Source of the DNA: Pseudomonadota bacterium
GTDB lineage: Bacteria; Pseudomonadota; Gammaproteobacteria; Steroidobacterales; JBCBZW01
DNA length: 52,813 bases
Direction: 5' to 3'
Assembly: GCA_039193195.1 (NCBI GenBank)
Contig: JBCCWS010000042.1
Span: 1 to 52,813 of the forward strand
A program made the translations under genes and the position numbers. The notes beneath the pieces are model-generated. The model did no database searches, was not told the origin of the DNA, and worked only from the letters and a program-made list of their open reading frames with translations. Position 1 is the first letter of the stretch, and every line of letters starts with the position of its first letter. This document shows positions 46,300 to 52,753 of this stretch, in pieces.

Positions 46300-46372
46300 T
46301 CCGGCCGTCGCCGGAGCGGCCCTCGCCGGAGCGGCCCTCGCCTCAAGCGCATCTGTGCTAGAGCGTTTAGGC
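46279..46372 (+). repeat. Hybrid attC site at the integrase junction
   Basis: CGCTTGAC at 46281-46288 pairs with TCAAGCG at 46343-46349, the inner L arms seen in the other sites. The end is GTTTAGGC (46365-46372), a core-like sequence with one extra T. The left core (RYYYAAC) is missing because the integrase remnant abuts directly. The loop holds a 15-base tandem duplication. Confidence 0.6.
46309..46338 (+). repeat. 15-base tandem duplication inside an attC loop
   Basis: CGCCGGAGCGGCCCT occurs twice in a row (46309-46323 and 46324-46338). It lengthens the terminal loop of the first attC site. Confidence 0.8.
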
Positions 46373-46377
46373 GGCCC

Positions 46378-46827
46378 ATGAGGCGGGGTATCACAGTACT
46401 TCTTTTGCTGGTCGCGGCGACAGATTCGCTAGCGAGTACCGAGTGTCCGAGGCACGCGCTTGAGGTGCCGGTGCTTGATCCGGGTGGCTGGGCGGACCGC
46501 TGCTTCACTGCTGTAAACGGGCGTCGCCCTGATCCTGAGCGACCGGTTGAGTCCGATAGTGCTCTGAAAGATCTTGATCTCGATGGTGTGGCTGAGCGTC
46601 TTGAGATTCGAGGCGTCGGAAACGCGGCTAAATCAATCTACGTATTCGAACCGCTAGAGCAAGGTTTTCGCTACCTTGGCGCCTTTAACGCCCATCCGAC
46701 ATTCGATGTGGCTCGGAACGCATCCGGAGTTCCAGTGATCTCCTACAGTCATCGCCTCGGAAGCGAGGAACATGTTCTGGTGCGTTACCGTTGTGACGGT
46801 ACTCGGTTTGTGCGTGCGGAGTCGTAG
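46378..46827 (+). CDS. Cassette gene: exported protein of unknown function
   Basis: A 149-residue protein. A short signal peptide (1-20, [17 protein letters not shown]) is followed by a body with three Cys. [16 protein letters not shown] stretch recalls FG-GAP/VCBS-like Ca-binding loops. I recognise no full domain. The ATG lies 5 bases after the core-like GTTTAGGC, as expected for a cassette gene. The attC that should follow it is missing; an IS110 fragment starts about 15 bases after its stop. Confidence 0.65.
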   Translation: MRRGITVLLLLVAATDSLASTECPRHALEVPVLDPGGWADRCFTAVNGRRPDPERPVESDSALKDLDLDGVAERLEIRGVGNAAKSIYVFEPLEQGFRYLGAFNAHPTFDVARNASGVPVISYSHRLGSEEHVLVRYRCDGTRFVRAES

Positions 46828-46841
46828 ATATTGGAATCGGC

Positions 46842-47207
46842 GCGGTGAAGTGCTTGTAACGCTTGTGCGTCGACCGGCTTAGTCGGGACGGACAGGATCG
46901 CTGCATTCTTATCGGCTTCGAGCATCGCTAGGCAATCGGCACGATCGGCTTTGTTGCGGCGCCGATAGGGACGGATGTAGAGGGCGGGGAGCATCCGAAC
47001 GTTGTGGCCGTGCGCGGCCATCAGGCGCGCCCAGTGGTGCGCGCCGCCACAGGCTTCGAGGACGAAGCGGGACCTCTCATGAGAGACGATGAACGACTGG
47101 AATTCATCCCGAGACAGGCGCATCGACCTGCGCTTTGGCTTTGTATCGATGACGATTTCGAATACGAGCTTTGCGGTGTCTACGGCGATCGTCGTAAGCT
47201 TCTGCAC
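46842..47207 (-). pseudogene. IS110-family transposase, N-terminal fragment
   Basis: From GTG 47207, preceded by a strong AGGAGGAG, about 122 residues match the DEDD/RuvC-like N-terminal domain: TIAVDTAKLVFEI with the first catalytic Asp, LEACGGAHHWARLMAAHGH with the Glu, then YRRRNKADRADCLAM with the Asp pair. The last homologous part is VPTKPVDAQALQALHR near 46844. Beyond it the frame runs into antisense of the neighbouring cassette gene. The C-terminal transposase_20 domain with its Ser is missing, so it is inactive. Confidence 0.82.
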
Positions 47208-47282
47208 TTGGGCTCCTCCTGGCGTACAGCTCGTGAATTCAACAGCACTAGCTTGGCACATTGATGCCGAAAATCGGTGGGA
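46842..47282 (-). mobile_element. Truncated IS110-family insertion sequence
   Basis: It covers the transposase N-terminal part and about 75 bases upstream of its start, up to the left edge of the next attC. The other two-thirds of the element are gone. IS110/IS1111-type elements have sub-terminal or no clear inverted repeats, and none is seen here. The exact ends cannot be fixed. Confidence 0.6.
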
Positions 47283-47384
47283 GGAGTCCATTCCATCACA
47301 GCAGTGGTTGCTGGACCCCGTCACCACGGCGGCTCCCGCCGACGCGGCGTCGGCTTCAAGCGCCACTGTGCATCGTCGATAGGC
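47283..47384 (+). repeat. attC site (degenerate)
   Basis: The site reads GGACCCCGTCACCAC, then a GC-rich loop, then TCAAGCGCCACTGTGCAT and the core-like GATAGGC (47378-47384). It aligns along its length with the attC at 48454-48552. The left core is poor (ATTCCAT region), at the border with the IS110 fragment. Confidence 0.65.
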
Positions 47385-47392
47385 GGCTTCTT

Positions 47393-47914
47393 ATGAAATT
47401 TCGCGTTGCTTTCCTCTTGGCTGTTGCTTTTTTCCTCGCCGCCGCTCAGGGAGGCGCCGACGAAATCGATCTGACGGCGGTGCTCCCGGATCTGCCAATC
47501 CAGTATCGACCAGCGAGTCTTGATGTTTCACCGTCAGGGGACTCCCCTTACCCGAAGGTCGCGGTAACGCTTTCTGGACGCCGCAACGAATTGCCTGTCT
47601 GCATCTCGCGGCTCTTCGCTCTCCCCCGTGGCGTGCAATGGAGCATCGAGGCTTTGGTAGCGGAGACTAACCGCGTTCTGCCTCCGTATTTGCTCGTGAA
47701 GCTGCCGCAGATCAGCGACGATAAGGGGAATACGCTTGAGGGGGTGCACCTCCTGTTCGGCTTGGCCAGTGGTGCGCTCTGGTATGTAGGGGAGCATAGG
47801 CCGGGGTCGGCGATGCTCCGATCCCCAGATGAGTTCTGTAGTCGCTCCGAGTTGGGGCAGCTGCGGTGGGAGAAGCAAGCGCTGTTCCAGCTAGGGAGCG
47901 AAGATGACGCCTAA
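47393..47914 (+). CDS. Cassette gene: exported protein of unknown function
   Basis: A 173-residue protein. The signal peptide is clear (1-22, FRVAFLLAVAFFLAAAQGGA). The mature part has two Cys and no motif I recognise. ATG 47393 lies 8 bases after the preceding core site; a longer frame from 47261 would run through the attC and is unlikely. The stop codon TAA is inside the RYYYAAC core of the next attC (GCCTAAC), a hallmark of tight cassettes. Codon third positions are less GC-rich than in the chromosomal genes. Confidence 0.75.
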   Translation: MKFRVAFLLAVAFFLAAAQGGADEIDLTAVLPDLPIQYRPASLDVSPSGDSPYPKVAVTLSGRRNELPVCISRLFALPRGVQWSIEALVAETNRVLPPYLLVKLPQISDDKGNTLEGVHLLFGLASGALWYVGEHRPGSAMLRSPDEFCSRSELGQLRWEKQALFQLGSEDDA

Positions 47915-48009
47915 CAAATGAGCGGTTGAGTTCGACACTTGACAGCTCTATCCCTTCGCTACCCCTCCGGGCGGTCGCGGTCAAGTGCAGCTCACCGTAG
48001 GTGTTAGGC
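47909..48009 (+). repeat. attC site (well conserved)
   Basis: The left core GCCTAAC (47909-47915) and right core GTTAGGC (48003-48009) extend to a perfect 10-base outer inverted repeat (GACGCCTAAC and GTTAGGCGTC). Inner arms CACTTGAC (47936-47943) and GTCAAGTG (47980-47987) are also perfect. At 101 bases it fits the fold of an integron attC. Confidence 0.93.
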
Positions 48010-48023
48010 GTCACGGAGACGAG

Positions 48024-48437
48024 ATGAACGAGTTTCAACGGCTATTGCGTGGGCTCGGGGCGATGTTTCTGGCTTCGGCGCTGCTTGGTCTTATGCCTCG
48101 TCCGAAGTGGACTGTAGACCCGGCGTTGTTCTTCTACGGAGGACCCGCAGCCGTGACCTGGGCCGCGCTGACGGCTTTCGTCAGTGGCCTGCTTGGGGGA
48201 TTCATTGGTGGAAAGGGTTTTCCCGTGGTGGCGCTGGCTGTGGACACTCTGATCTACGTTGTGATCTTCGGATTGCTGCATTCGATCGCTGGTCCGGGGG
48301 ACCCCGTTGAGATGAGAGAGCTTGTGGCGAGAAACATATGGCCCTTCGGAGCCTCGCTCATCTGTGTGTACATCGGTGCGGTGGTCGGTACGCGGTTTGG
48401 GGCGAGGCACCCTCGCTCCTGGAGTTTGGTCCGTTGA
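48024..48437 (+). CDS. Cassette gene: small membrane protein
   Basis: A 137-residue protein with about four hydrophobic segments (near residues 10-28, 38-62, 68-88 and 108-125). Gly-rich turns (GLLGGFIGGKGFP) link the second and third. No known family is recognised. ATG 48024 has GGAGA upstream and lies 15 bases after the core of the preceding attC. The longer frame to 47985 would start inside the attC. Confidence 0.7.
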   Translation: MNEFQRLLRGLGAMFLASALLGLMPRPKWTVDPALFFYGGPAAVTWAALTAFVSGLLGGFIGGKGFPVVALAVDTLIYVVIFGLLHSIAGPGDPVEMRELVARNIWPFGASLICVYIGAVVGTRFGARHPRSWSLVR

Positions 48438-48453
48438 CCTCGCCGCAGGCGCC

Positions 48454-48552
48454 GCCCAACCATCATTGCTGCAGTCGCTTGACCCTGTTACCACGCCGGC
48501 TGCCGCTGGCGCGGCGTCAGCGTCAAGCGCAGCAGAACTTGTGCGGTTAGGC
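48454..48552 (+). repeat. attC site (well conserved)
   Basis: The left core GCCCAAC (48454-48460) and right core GTTAGGC (48546-48552) sit in an outer repeat GCCGCCCAAC/GTTAGGCGGC with one mismatch. Inner arms CGCTTGAC (48476-48483) and GTCAAGCG (48522-48529) pair perfectly. Total 99 bases. Confidence 0.92.
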
Positions 48553-48560
48553 GGCTTGTT

Positions 48561-48602
48561 ATGACTCGAGTAGCTACTCAGCTCTTCGAGCGTCGGGGCT
48601 GA
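48561..48602 (+). CDS. Possible 13-codon leader ORF
   Basis: ATG 48561 lies 8 bases after the attC core, where the other cassette genes start, but the frame ends at TGA 48600-48602 after 13 codons. The stop is 2 bases before the GTG of the next gene, so it could couple translation into it. It could also be the old start of that gene, split by a frameshift. Confidence 0.3.
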   Translation: MTRVATQLFERRG

Positions 48603-48604
48603 GG

Positions 48605-49132
48605 GTGACCGAAGTTCCCCAATACCTGAGAGTCATTAGCGGAGCAGACAGTCCCGAGGCAATACTGCATCGTGCGGTGTTCAGCATACTCAGGGACTTG
48701 ACTCGCTGCGGGAGTGAGTTTGACGTATTGGCGCGGGTCGCGCGCTTCGGGGTATCCGAGAGCTCGCTGCCTAAGCTAGAAGCCTACGCGTCCGTCGCAG
48801 TTGCGGCTGTTGATGCATTCGATTCGATGGGTTGGGCTGACATCGCTCGGCGGCGGGAAGAACACCGAACGGTACCGGGGCTGGCCCGTGCGATCGAATC
48901 TCATCAGGAACGGTTGGCGGAAGAAACGCGAACTCAGGTTGATCGAATCGCCGAGATCATTGGCGTTGCCGAGTGGGAGGAGCTTCGCGCTTGGGTGCTT
49001 GAGCAGCGGGTGCCCAATATGACCTTCACCGACTGGAGCGACTTTGAGCGTCTGATTGAGGATCGCGGCGGTGTTGAGGCATTTCTGGACAGTCTTTGCG
49101 AGAGCTTTGGAGAGGGTAGCGATCGTGTTTAG
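48605..49132 (+). CDS. Cassette gene: cytosolic protein of unknown function
   Basis: A 175-residue soluble, mostly helical, acidic protein without signal peptide or membrane helix. It is rich in Glu and Arg, with a long helix around residues 85-125. I recognise no domain. It starts with GTG 48605, weakly supported; a short leader ORF ends just before it. A degenerate attC follows 4 bases after the stop. Confidence 0.65.
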   Translation: MTEVPQYLRVISGADSPEAILHRAVFSILRDLTRCGSEFDVLARVARFGVSESSLPKLEAYASVAVAAVDAFDSMGWADIARRREEHRTVPGLARAIESHQERLAEETRTQVDRIAEIIGVAEWEELRAWVLEQRVPNMTFTDWSDFERLIEDRGGVEAFLDSLCESFGEGSDRV

Positions 49133-49136
49133 CACT

Positions 49137-49225
49137 ACTGAACACACAAAGCGGATCGAGCCGATGCACAGTGTATCGTGTCGTCTCGTTGATCGGCGCG
49201 CCGGGCGCAATCGCAGGTGTTAGGT
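49137..49225 (+). repeat. attC-like site (degenerate left end)
   Basis: The right core is intact (GTTAGGT, 49219-49225, followed by GTC). The left core reads ACTGAAC (49137-49143), one base off RYYYAAC. Inner arms are weak. It is about 89 bases long. Confidence 0.6.
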
Positions 49226-49238
49226 GTCATAGCAGGAT

Positions 49239-49661
49239 ATGCGTACTGTGCCCCATTGTAGGGTGGGATTCGTGTCGTTGGTGACCTTGGCTGCGCTGCT
49301 ACTCCCCAATGCCTTGGCGGCGGATTCACGGGTCATCAGCGTCAAGGCAGAGGTGTATGCGTTGGCATCCGCGGTGAACCTGTTCATCATTGACCATGGG
49401 AGGTTCCCGGCGGACTTGCGAGAGCTCGTGGAGCCGCCTGAGGGGACGATTCGCCCGTACGTAGCGCGCCTGCCATTGGATCCGTGGGGAGCGCCATACG
49501 AGTATTCCCTGGAACGGCCGAAGGGGTGCGATGTCGAGCTGGATTTTTACGTTTGGAGTAATGGTTCCGACCGCCAACCCGGAGGCGAAGGGTGTGCCAA
49601 GGACTTTGGTAACTGGAGTCGGGGAGGGAACTGCCCTCGCAAGCCGTGGTGGAAGTTCTAG
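49239..49661 (+). CDS. Cassette gene: exported protein with a GspG-like (type II secretion pseudopilin) domain
   Basis: A 140-residue protein. The N-terminus has a signal peptide-like stretch (about 8-28, FVSLVTLAALLLPNALA). The rest matches the C-terminal part of the major pseudopilin GspG: YALASAVNLFIIDHGRFP, ARLPLDPWGAPYEYSLE, VWSNGSDRQPGGEG and DFGNWS. The GF(T)LxE prepilin cleavage site and the long N-terminal helix are not recognisable, so it may be a soluble periplasmic relative and not an assembling pilin. ATG 49239 lies 13 bases after the attC core. Confidence 0.75.
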   Translation: MRTVPHCRVGFVSLVTLAALLLPNALAADSRVISVKAEVYALASAVNLFIIDHGRFPADLRELVEPPEGTIRPYVARLPLDPWGAPYEYSLERPKGCDVELDFYVWSNGSDRQPGGEGCAKDFGNWSRGGNCPRKPWWKF

Positions 49662-49672
49662 GTGGGGGTATG

Positions 49673-49769
49673 TTCGCCGCGATGCACCTAGGCACGAGCA
49701 GCAATGGCCACGTGACCCGGTAGCCACCCCGAGTGTCACCTCAAGCGCCGCTGTGCATAGACCTTAGAC
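49673..49769 (+). repeat. attC-like site (degenerate)
   Basis: The right half CTCAAGCGCCGCTGTGCATAG is nearly that of the site ending at 47384, followed by CTTAGAC (49763-49769) and GGC. The left half, with GTGACCCGGTAGCCAC, resembles the L arm. The left core is not clear. Confidence 0.55.
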
Positions 49770-49780
49770 GGCTCGACTAG

Positions 49781-50230
49781 ATGATCATTTGCGGGGTTCG
49801 CATGAAGTACCATCGTATGAAGATCCTCCCGCCACCTTGGCTCGTGCCGTTCGTGGCAGCGGCAGGGGAAAATCGCGGCATCGATGCCCTTGCTCGACTC
49901 CTAAGCGAGCCTGTGTTAGCGAGCAACTTGGATCCCCCGACGCACGATCCGATGGGGGCTAGGGTGAACGCTCTGGTGTCGAGCGGACTAGATCCGGCCG
50001 CGGCGAGCGATGCTGTCGCGGGATTCACTGTCCAGACGACAACGTGCGTGCTGATGTCGGTTTTCGAGGTGCACAGTCAGCACGGTGGGAGCGAACGAGA
50101 GCTGCTCTCCCTCTTTCGGGAGCGCCTTGACTCTCGCGCGGATGCCAATGCTGCGTTTGAAGGTCGCTCGATGAGTCGGTTGGCAGACGCGGCGGAGCGC
50201 TCTGAAGCGTGTCAGTTGGTGGCAGCGTAA
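49781..50230 (+). CDS. Cassette gene: protein of unknown function
   Basis: A 149-residue mostly helical protein, without a clear signal peptide. It contains a stretch VSSGLDPAAASDAVAGF and a C-terminal helix with ERLDSRADANAAF. No domain is recognised. ATG 49781 is 11 bases after the core-like site; in-frame ATGs at 49802 and 49817 are alternatives. Confidence 0.6.
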   Translation: MIICGVRMKYHRMKILPPPWLVPFVAAAGENRGIDALARLLSEPVLASNLDPPTHDPMGARVNALVSSGLDPAAASDAVAGFTVQTTTCVLMSVFEVHSQHGGSERELLSLFRERLDSRADANAAFEGRSMSRLADAAERSEACQLVAA

Positions 50231-50315
50231 GGGTTCGGTATTACCCCGGATGTGGCTTCCAGCGATTGGAAGCGGAGCGGTATCGAGTGCTGCCCAGCAG
50301 TCTCAGGTGTGAGGT
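50231..50315 (+). repeat. attC-like site (very degenerate)
   Basis: Only the right end is recognisable: CAGGT followed by GTGAGGT (50309-50315), close to the CAGGTGTTAGGT end of the site at 49225. The region also has a GCTTCCAGCGATTGGAAGC hairpin. From 50316 to 50443 I see no gene. Confidence 0.35.
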
Positions 50316-50443
50316 GCAACAGTAAGATCGCATAGCATTCGAGCAGCGCCACCACGTTCTGGCGCGAGCCGCGGGAAGAGAATCCAGTTGCCTCTAGGTG
50401 CGTGGATCAGCCGTGGAGTTTGTCATGCATCCTTGGAGTGAGT

Positions 50444-50806
50444 GTGTTTGATCACGTGGTCATTAGCACGGCCGACTATGAGGCGAGTAAAGCGTTTTTC
50501 CTAAGAGCCTTAGAGCCAATCGGCATAGAAGTCGTTTCCGAGGGGGCGCTCGGGATTGAGCTTAGCTCTGATGGCAAGTCGTCGCTGTGTATCCGTCGGG
50601 CCGAGGAAACACCAACACACCTTCATCTAGCGTTCATTGCACAAAACCGCGAGCAAGTTGATGAATTTTATCGGGCATCTCTGGAAGCCGGAGCAAAGGA
50701 TAATGGCGCGCCGGGCATCCGTACGCAGTATAGTGGAACTTACTACGCAGCGTTTGTTATCGGGCCAGATGGCCACAACATTGAAGTGGTGTGTCACAAA
50801 GCCTAG
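50444..50806 (+). CDS. Cassette gene: VOC (glyoxalase/bleomycin-resistance) family protein
   Basis: A 120-residue protein with the vicinal oxygen chelate fold. It starts FDHVVISTADYEASKAFF, then has THLHLAFIAQNREQVDEFY and GPDGHNIEVVCHK. The metal-ligand candidates are His3 (FDH), His of HLHLAF and Glu of NIEVV, the usual trio. Single-domain members include metalloenzymes and resistance proteins; the substrate is unknown. I prefer GTG 50444 (TTGGAG 5 bases upstream), where the family N-terminus begins; a GTG at 50402 would add 14 residues. The isochorismatase-family gene follows 23 bases later without an attC between. Confidence 0.85.
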   Translation: MFDHVVISTADYEASKAFFLRALEPIGIEVVSEGALGIELSSDGKSSLCIRRAEETPTHLHLAFIAQNREQVDEFYRASLEAGAKDNGAPGIRTQYSGTYYAAFVIGPDGHNIEVVCHKA

Positions 50807-50829
50807 GCGCTCCCCTATCCGAGGACTTA

Positions 50830-51393
50830 GTGTTGGCCAGCGTGCTTCTAGTTGTCGACATGCAAGAGGACTTCTTCCTGCATGAACGGCTTGCAAACCA
50901 TCGGTCGATGCTCACTCAACGTACAAACGAGCTGGCGGGGATCTGTCGGGCCGCTGAATGCCAAGTGATTTGGGTAAAGCAGGAGTTCGCTGCCGATCTG
51001 CATGACGCCCCACTAGACCTTCGCGCCAAGGGCACCCCCATTGTGGTGATGGGCACGCCGGGTGCGGCGCTGCTGGCGGAGCTTAAGCCCGAGGATGGTG
51101 ATGCTATCGTAGTGAAGAAGCGATACAGCGCGTTCTACGGTACCAGGCTTGACGCACTTCTCGGTAGCCTGCGTCCCAACAGATTGCTGATCGCCGGCAT
51201 TAATACCCACGCATGCATCCGTAGCACAGTCGTCGATGCCTATCAGCGAGACTACCAGATCGTCCTGGCCAGGGAGTGCATCGATTCTCATGACGCGGAA
51301 CACCATGACGTATCGTGGCGCTATATGAATGGGAAGCTCGGTGCGGGGTTGAGCAATGAGCATGTGCGAAGCCTGCTGGCGAATGACGCTTGA
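50830..51393 (+). CDS. Cassette gene: isochorismatase-family cysteine hydrolase
   Basis: A 187-residue protein. The Asp of VLLVVDMQEDFF (first catalytic residue), the Lys of VVKKRYSAFYGT and the Cys of INTHACIRSTVVDAYQRDY form the triad of the family. The cis-peptide region before the Cys fits too. Members hydrolyse nicotinamide, N-carbamoyl compounds or isochorismate; the substrate here is unknown. GTG 50830 has GAGG 5 bases upstream; a longer frame from 50791 overlaps the VOC gene. A degenerate attC covers its stop. Confidence 0.88.
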   Translation: MLASVLLVVDMQEDFFLHERLANHRSMLTQRTNELAGICRAAECQVIWVKQEFAADLHDAPLDLRAKGTPIVVMGTPGAALLAELKPEDGDAIVVKKRYSAFYGTRLDALLGSLRPNRLLIAGINTHACIRSTVVDAYQRDYQIVLARECIDSHDAEHHDVSWRYMNGKLGAGLSNEHVRSLLANDA

Positions 51394-51456
51394 GAGCTCT
51401 CTCTTCGCCCGCTCCGGCTGGTCGCCTTCGAGCGCAGCTCATCGAAGGTGGAGGCG
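51371..51456 (+). repeat. attC-like site (degenerate) covering the end of the hydrolase gene
   Basis: The left part GCCTGCTGGCGAATGACGCTTGAG resembles the GCCTAAC...AATGAGCGGTTGAG of the site at 47909. The right part GCAGCTCATCGAAGGTG followed by GAGGCGGC matches GCAGCTCACCGTAGGTG with GTTAGGC there. The right core has decayed. Confidence 0.5.
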
Positions 51457-51743
51457 GCAAGCCAATCCCTGTTAGGCAAGCATCTGTTAGCTCTAATCGG
51501 TAGTCGCGCGCCCGCACGTGGCTCTTGATCTGTTTGGTTGGATGCACCAGCGAAGCTGGTTGCGACTATCGAGATCGCAGAGGGGTGCTTGTTCACTGGG
51601 AGCAAGCAGGGCCAGCAGGCCTGCTGCGTTGGCAGAGAAGCTATCACCATACTGGAAGTCGCGGGGGAGTCGACTAGGTGGACACTTGCTGTTGGAGACT
51701 AGAGCGGCGCTCCTGTTCGCTTCGGAAGCCAGAGGGGGTACCG
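51457..51743 (+). other. Cassette stretch without a convincing gene, with two extra core-like sites
   Basis: GTTAGGC at 51471-51477 and GTTAGCT at 51486-51492 lie 15 bases apart and could be remnants of core sites. Beyond them two open frames overlap in opposite directions (82 codons from 51518 on the plus strand, 99 codons from 51792 on the minus strand). Neither has a Shine-Dalgarno or a domain I know, so I call neither. Cassettes without a gene are common in chromosomal integrons. Confidence 0.4.
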
Positions 51744-51837
51744 CGTGGCGAGGAGTGCCGCAGTGACTGGACCCTGCCACGACGGTGGCCACGCCTACGC
51801 GCCCCTAGCGTCAAGCGCCCACAGCTCAGCGAGAGGC
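51744..51837 (+). repeat. attC-like site (degenerate)
   Basis: CAGTGACTGGACCCTGCCACG, a loop, and GCGTCAAGCGCCCACAGC, then GAGAGGC (51831-51837) and GGC. It aligns with the site at 48454-48552. The left core is not recognisable. Confidence 0.6.
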
Positions 51838-51844
51838 GGCCGGA

Positions 51845-52357
51845 ATGCGACTCGCGCTAGTCGTCAGAGTTGCTCTGATGCTGTCGATTACGTCGGGGGC
51901 TGCGGAAGCAGCGGTTCGATGGTGTGATCCGCACGATCCTGGGGAGTGCAAGGACTTTGGGTCCGAGCAGGAGCTTGACGCCTATCTACAGGAACACATG
52001 GACTCGGAACGGCTAGCAGCGCAAGCCCTGTCAAGGCCTCTTCGTGAGCTCGTTGTCGCTGTATTGAGTGAGGCGCATAGTGGCCCGGAACCATACTGCC
52101 TCTGGGTGTTGGGCCGGAAGTCCAGCACGGGGCTGCGCAGGCAGCTGCGGTCGATCGGACACACTGTGCGTTGCAAGCGCAAGACACGGTTGACATTGCT
52201 GATCAATCGGGTGCGGGAGATTGACTCGGGGCGGTTCATTTTAACGTACGCGTACCACTGTGGTTCGCTGTGCGCCGGAGAAGTGGAGTACGTCGTGGAA
52301 GGTAGTCCAGGCGAAGCACTGCGGGTCGTTGATCGGATATCGAAATGGGTCTCTTGA
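51845..52357 (+). CDS. Cassette gene: exported Cys-containing protein of unknown function
   Basis: A 170-residue protein. The signal peptide (1-23, VVRVALMLSITSGAAEA) is good. The mature part has six Cys (near residues 27, 35, 84, 110, 139 and 143), which suggests disulfide bonds in the periplasm. It starts VRWCDPHDPGECKDFG. No family is recognised. ATG 51845 is 7 bases after the core-like GAGAGGC. No clear attC follows; up to about 52.58 kb I see no gene except a GCCCAAC core-like sequence near 52540. Confidence 0.7.
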   Translation: MRLALVVRVALMLSITSGAAEAAVRWCDPHDPGECKDFGSEQELDAYLQEHMDSERLAAQALSRPLRELVVAVLSEAHSGPEPYCLWVLGRKSSTGLRRQLRSIGHTVRCKRKTRLTLLINRVREIDSGRFILTYAYHCGSLCAGEVEYVVEGSPGEALRVVDRISKWVS

Positions 52358-52585
52358 CCGAGAGCGGGTGAGAGGACTTAGGTATTGCCGTTACGCTTAG
52401 GATCGAGGCGAAGAGCGACAGCAGTCGGATTGCACGGCATTCCGGCGGCACCCTGTATCCGAGGCTCTTCGGCGGCGTCGGTTGAGCTTGGTGGGTTGGT
52501 GAATTGGACCCAGTGGGATGGGGCTGCTCTACAAGATCGAGCCCAACGCTCAGCGGATGAGCGATGAGGAACGTTACCGTTTTCA

Positions 52586-52753
52586 TCACGGATCATCATT
52601 TAATCGCGCGAGGAGTTGACTGAGTTCCGCCACAAGATCTGGGGACCACTGTTCTGCAGTTGCCTGGTTGAGGTGTGCTAGTTCCGACTTGATCTGACAC
52701 CTGACTTGAAAAAAGTGAGGGTTATCGACTTTGATGGAAGTGCGAACTTTCAA
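52586..52753 (-). CDS. Possible 55-codon ORF or 3' end of an interrupted gene
   Basis: The minus strand is open for 55 codons (TTG 52753 to TGA 52586). Its last 32 residues, with LAHLNQATAEQWSPDLVAEL, look like a normal protein end. The first part overlaps the likely left end of the insertion sequence at the right edge. I think the gene may have been cut by that insertion, with the first codons supplied by the element. Confidence 0.3.
   Translation of the reverse strand: MKVRTSIKVDNPHFFQVRCQIKSELAHLNQATAEQWSPDLVAELSQLLARLNDDP

Larger units (their letters stand above)
46279..52357 (+). mobile_element. Gene cassette array of a degraded chromosomal integron
   Basis: From the integrase stump to about 52.36 kb, small genes, all convincing ones on the plus strand, alternate with attC-like sites of roughly 85-105 bases. 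Two attC sites are clear (47909-48009 and 48454-48552) and the others are degenerate. Several share the core TCAAGCGC followed by a short gap and then TAGGCGGC. Start codons lie 5-15 bases after most core sites, as in true cassettes. Base composition is visibly less GC-rich than in the preceding 45 kb. No attI site and no Pc promoter are present, as the integrase 5' end is lost. Confidence 0.85.

Noticed and set aside
46785-47366. The full 193-codon minus-strand frame as one gene
   Set aside because: Only the middle (46842-47207) matches an IS110 transposase. The ends are antisense of a cassette gene and an attC.
51493-51792. A 99-codon minus-strand frame and an 82-codon plus-strand frame in the same place
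   Set aside because: They overlap head to head, neither has a Shine-Dalgarno nor a known domain, and an attC-like site overlaps the end of both.
46279-51837. CRISPR array
   Set aside because: The repeats are far apart (about 0.3-1 kb), imperfect, and have two-core inverted structure, which fits attC sites. There are no regular short spacers.
52236-52589. A 117-codon minus-strand frame
   Set aside because: It overlaps the end of the plus-strand cassette gene and has a Pro/Ser/Arg-rich product with no motif.
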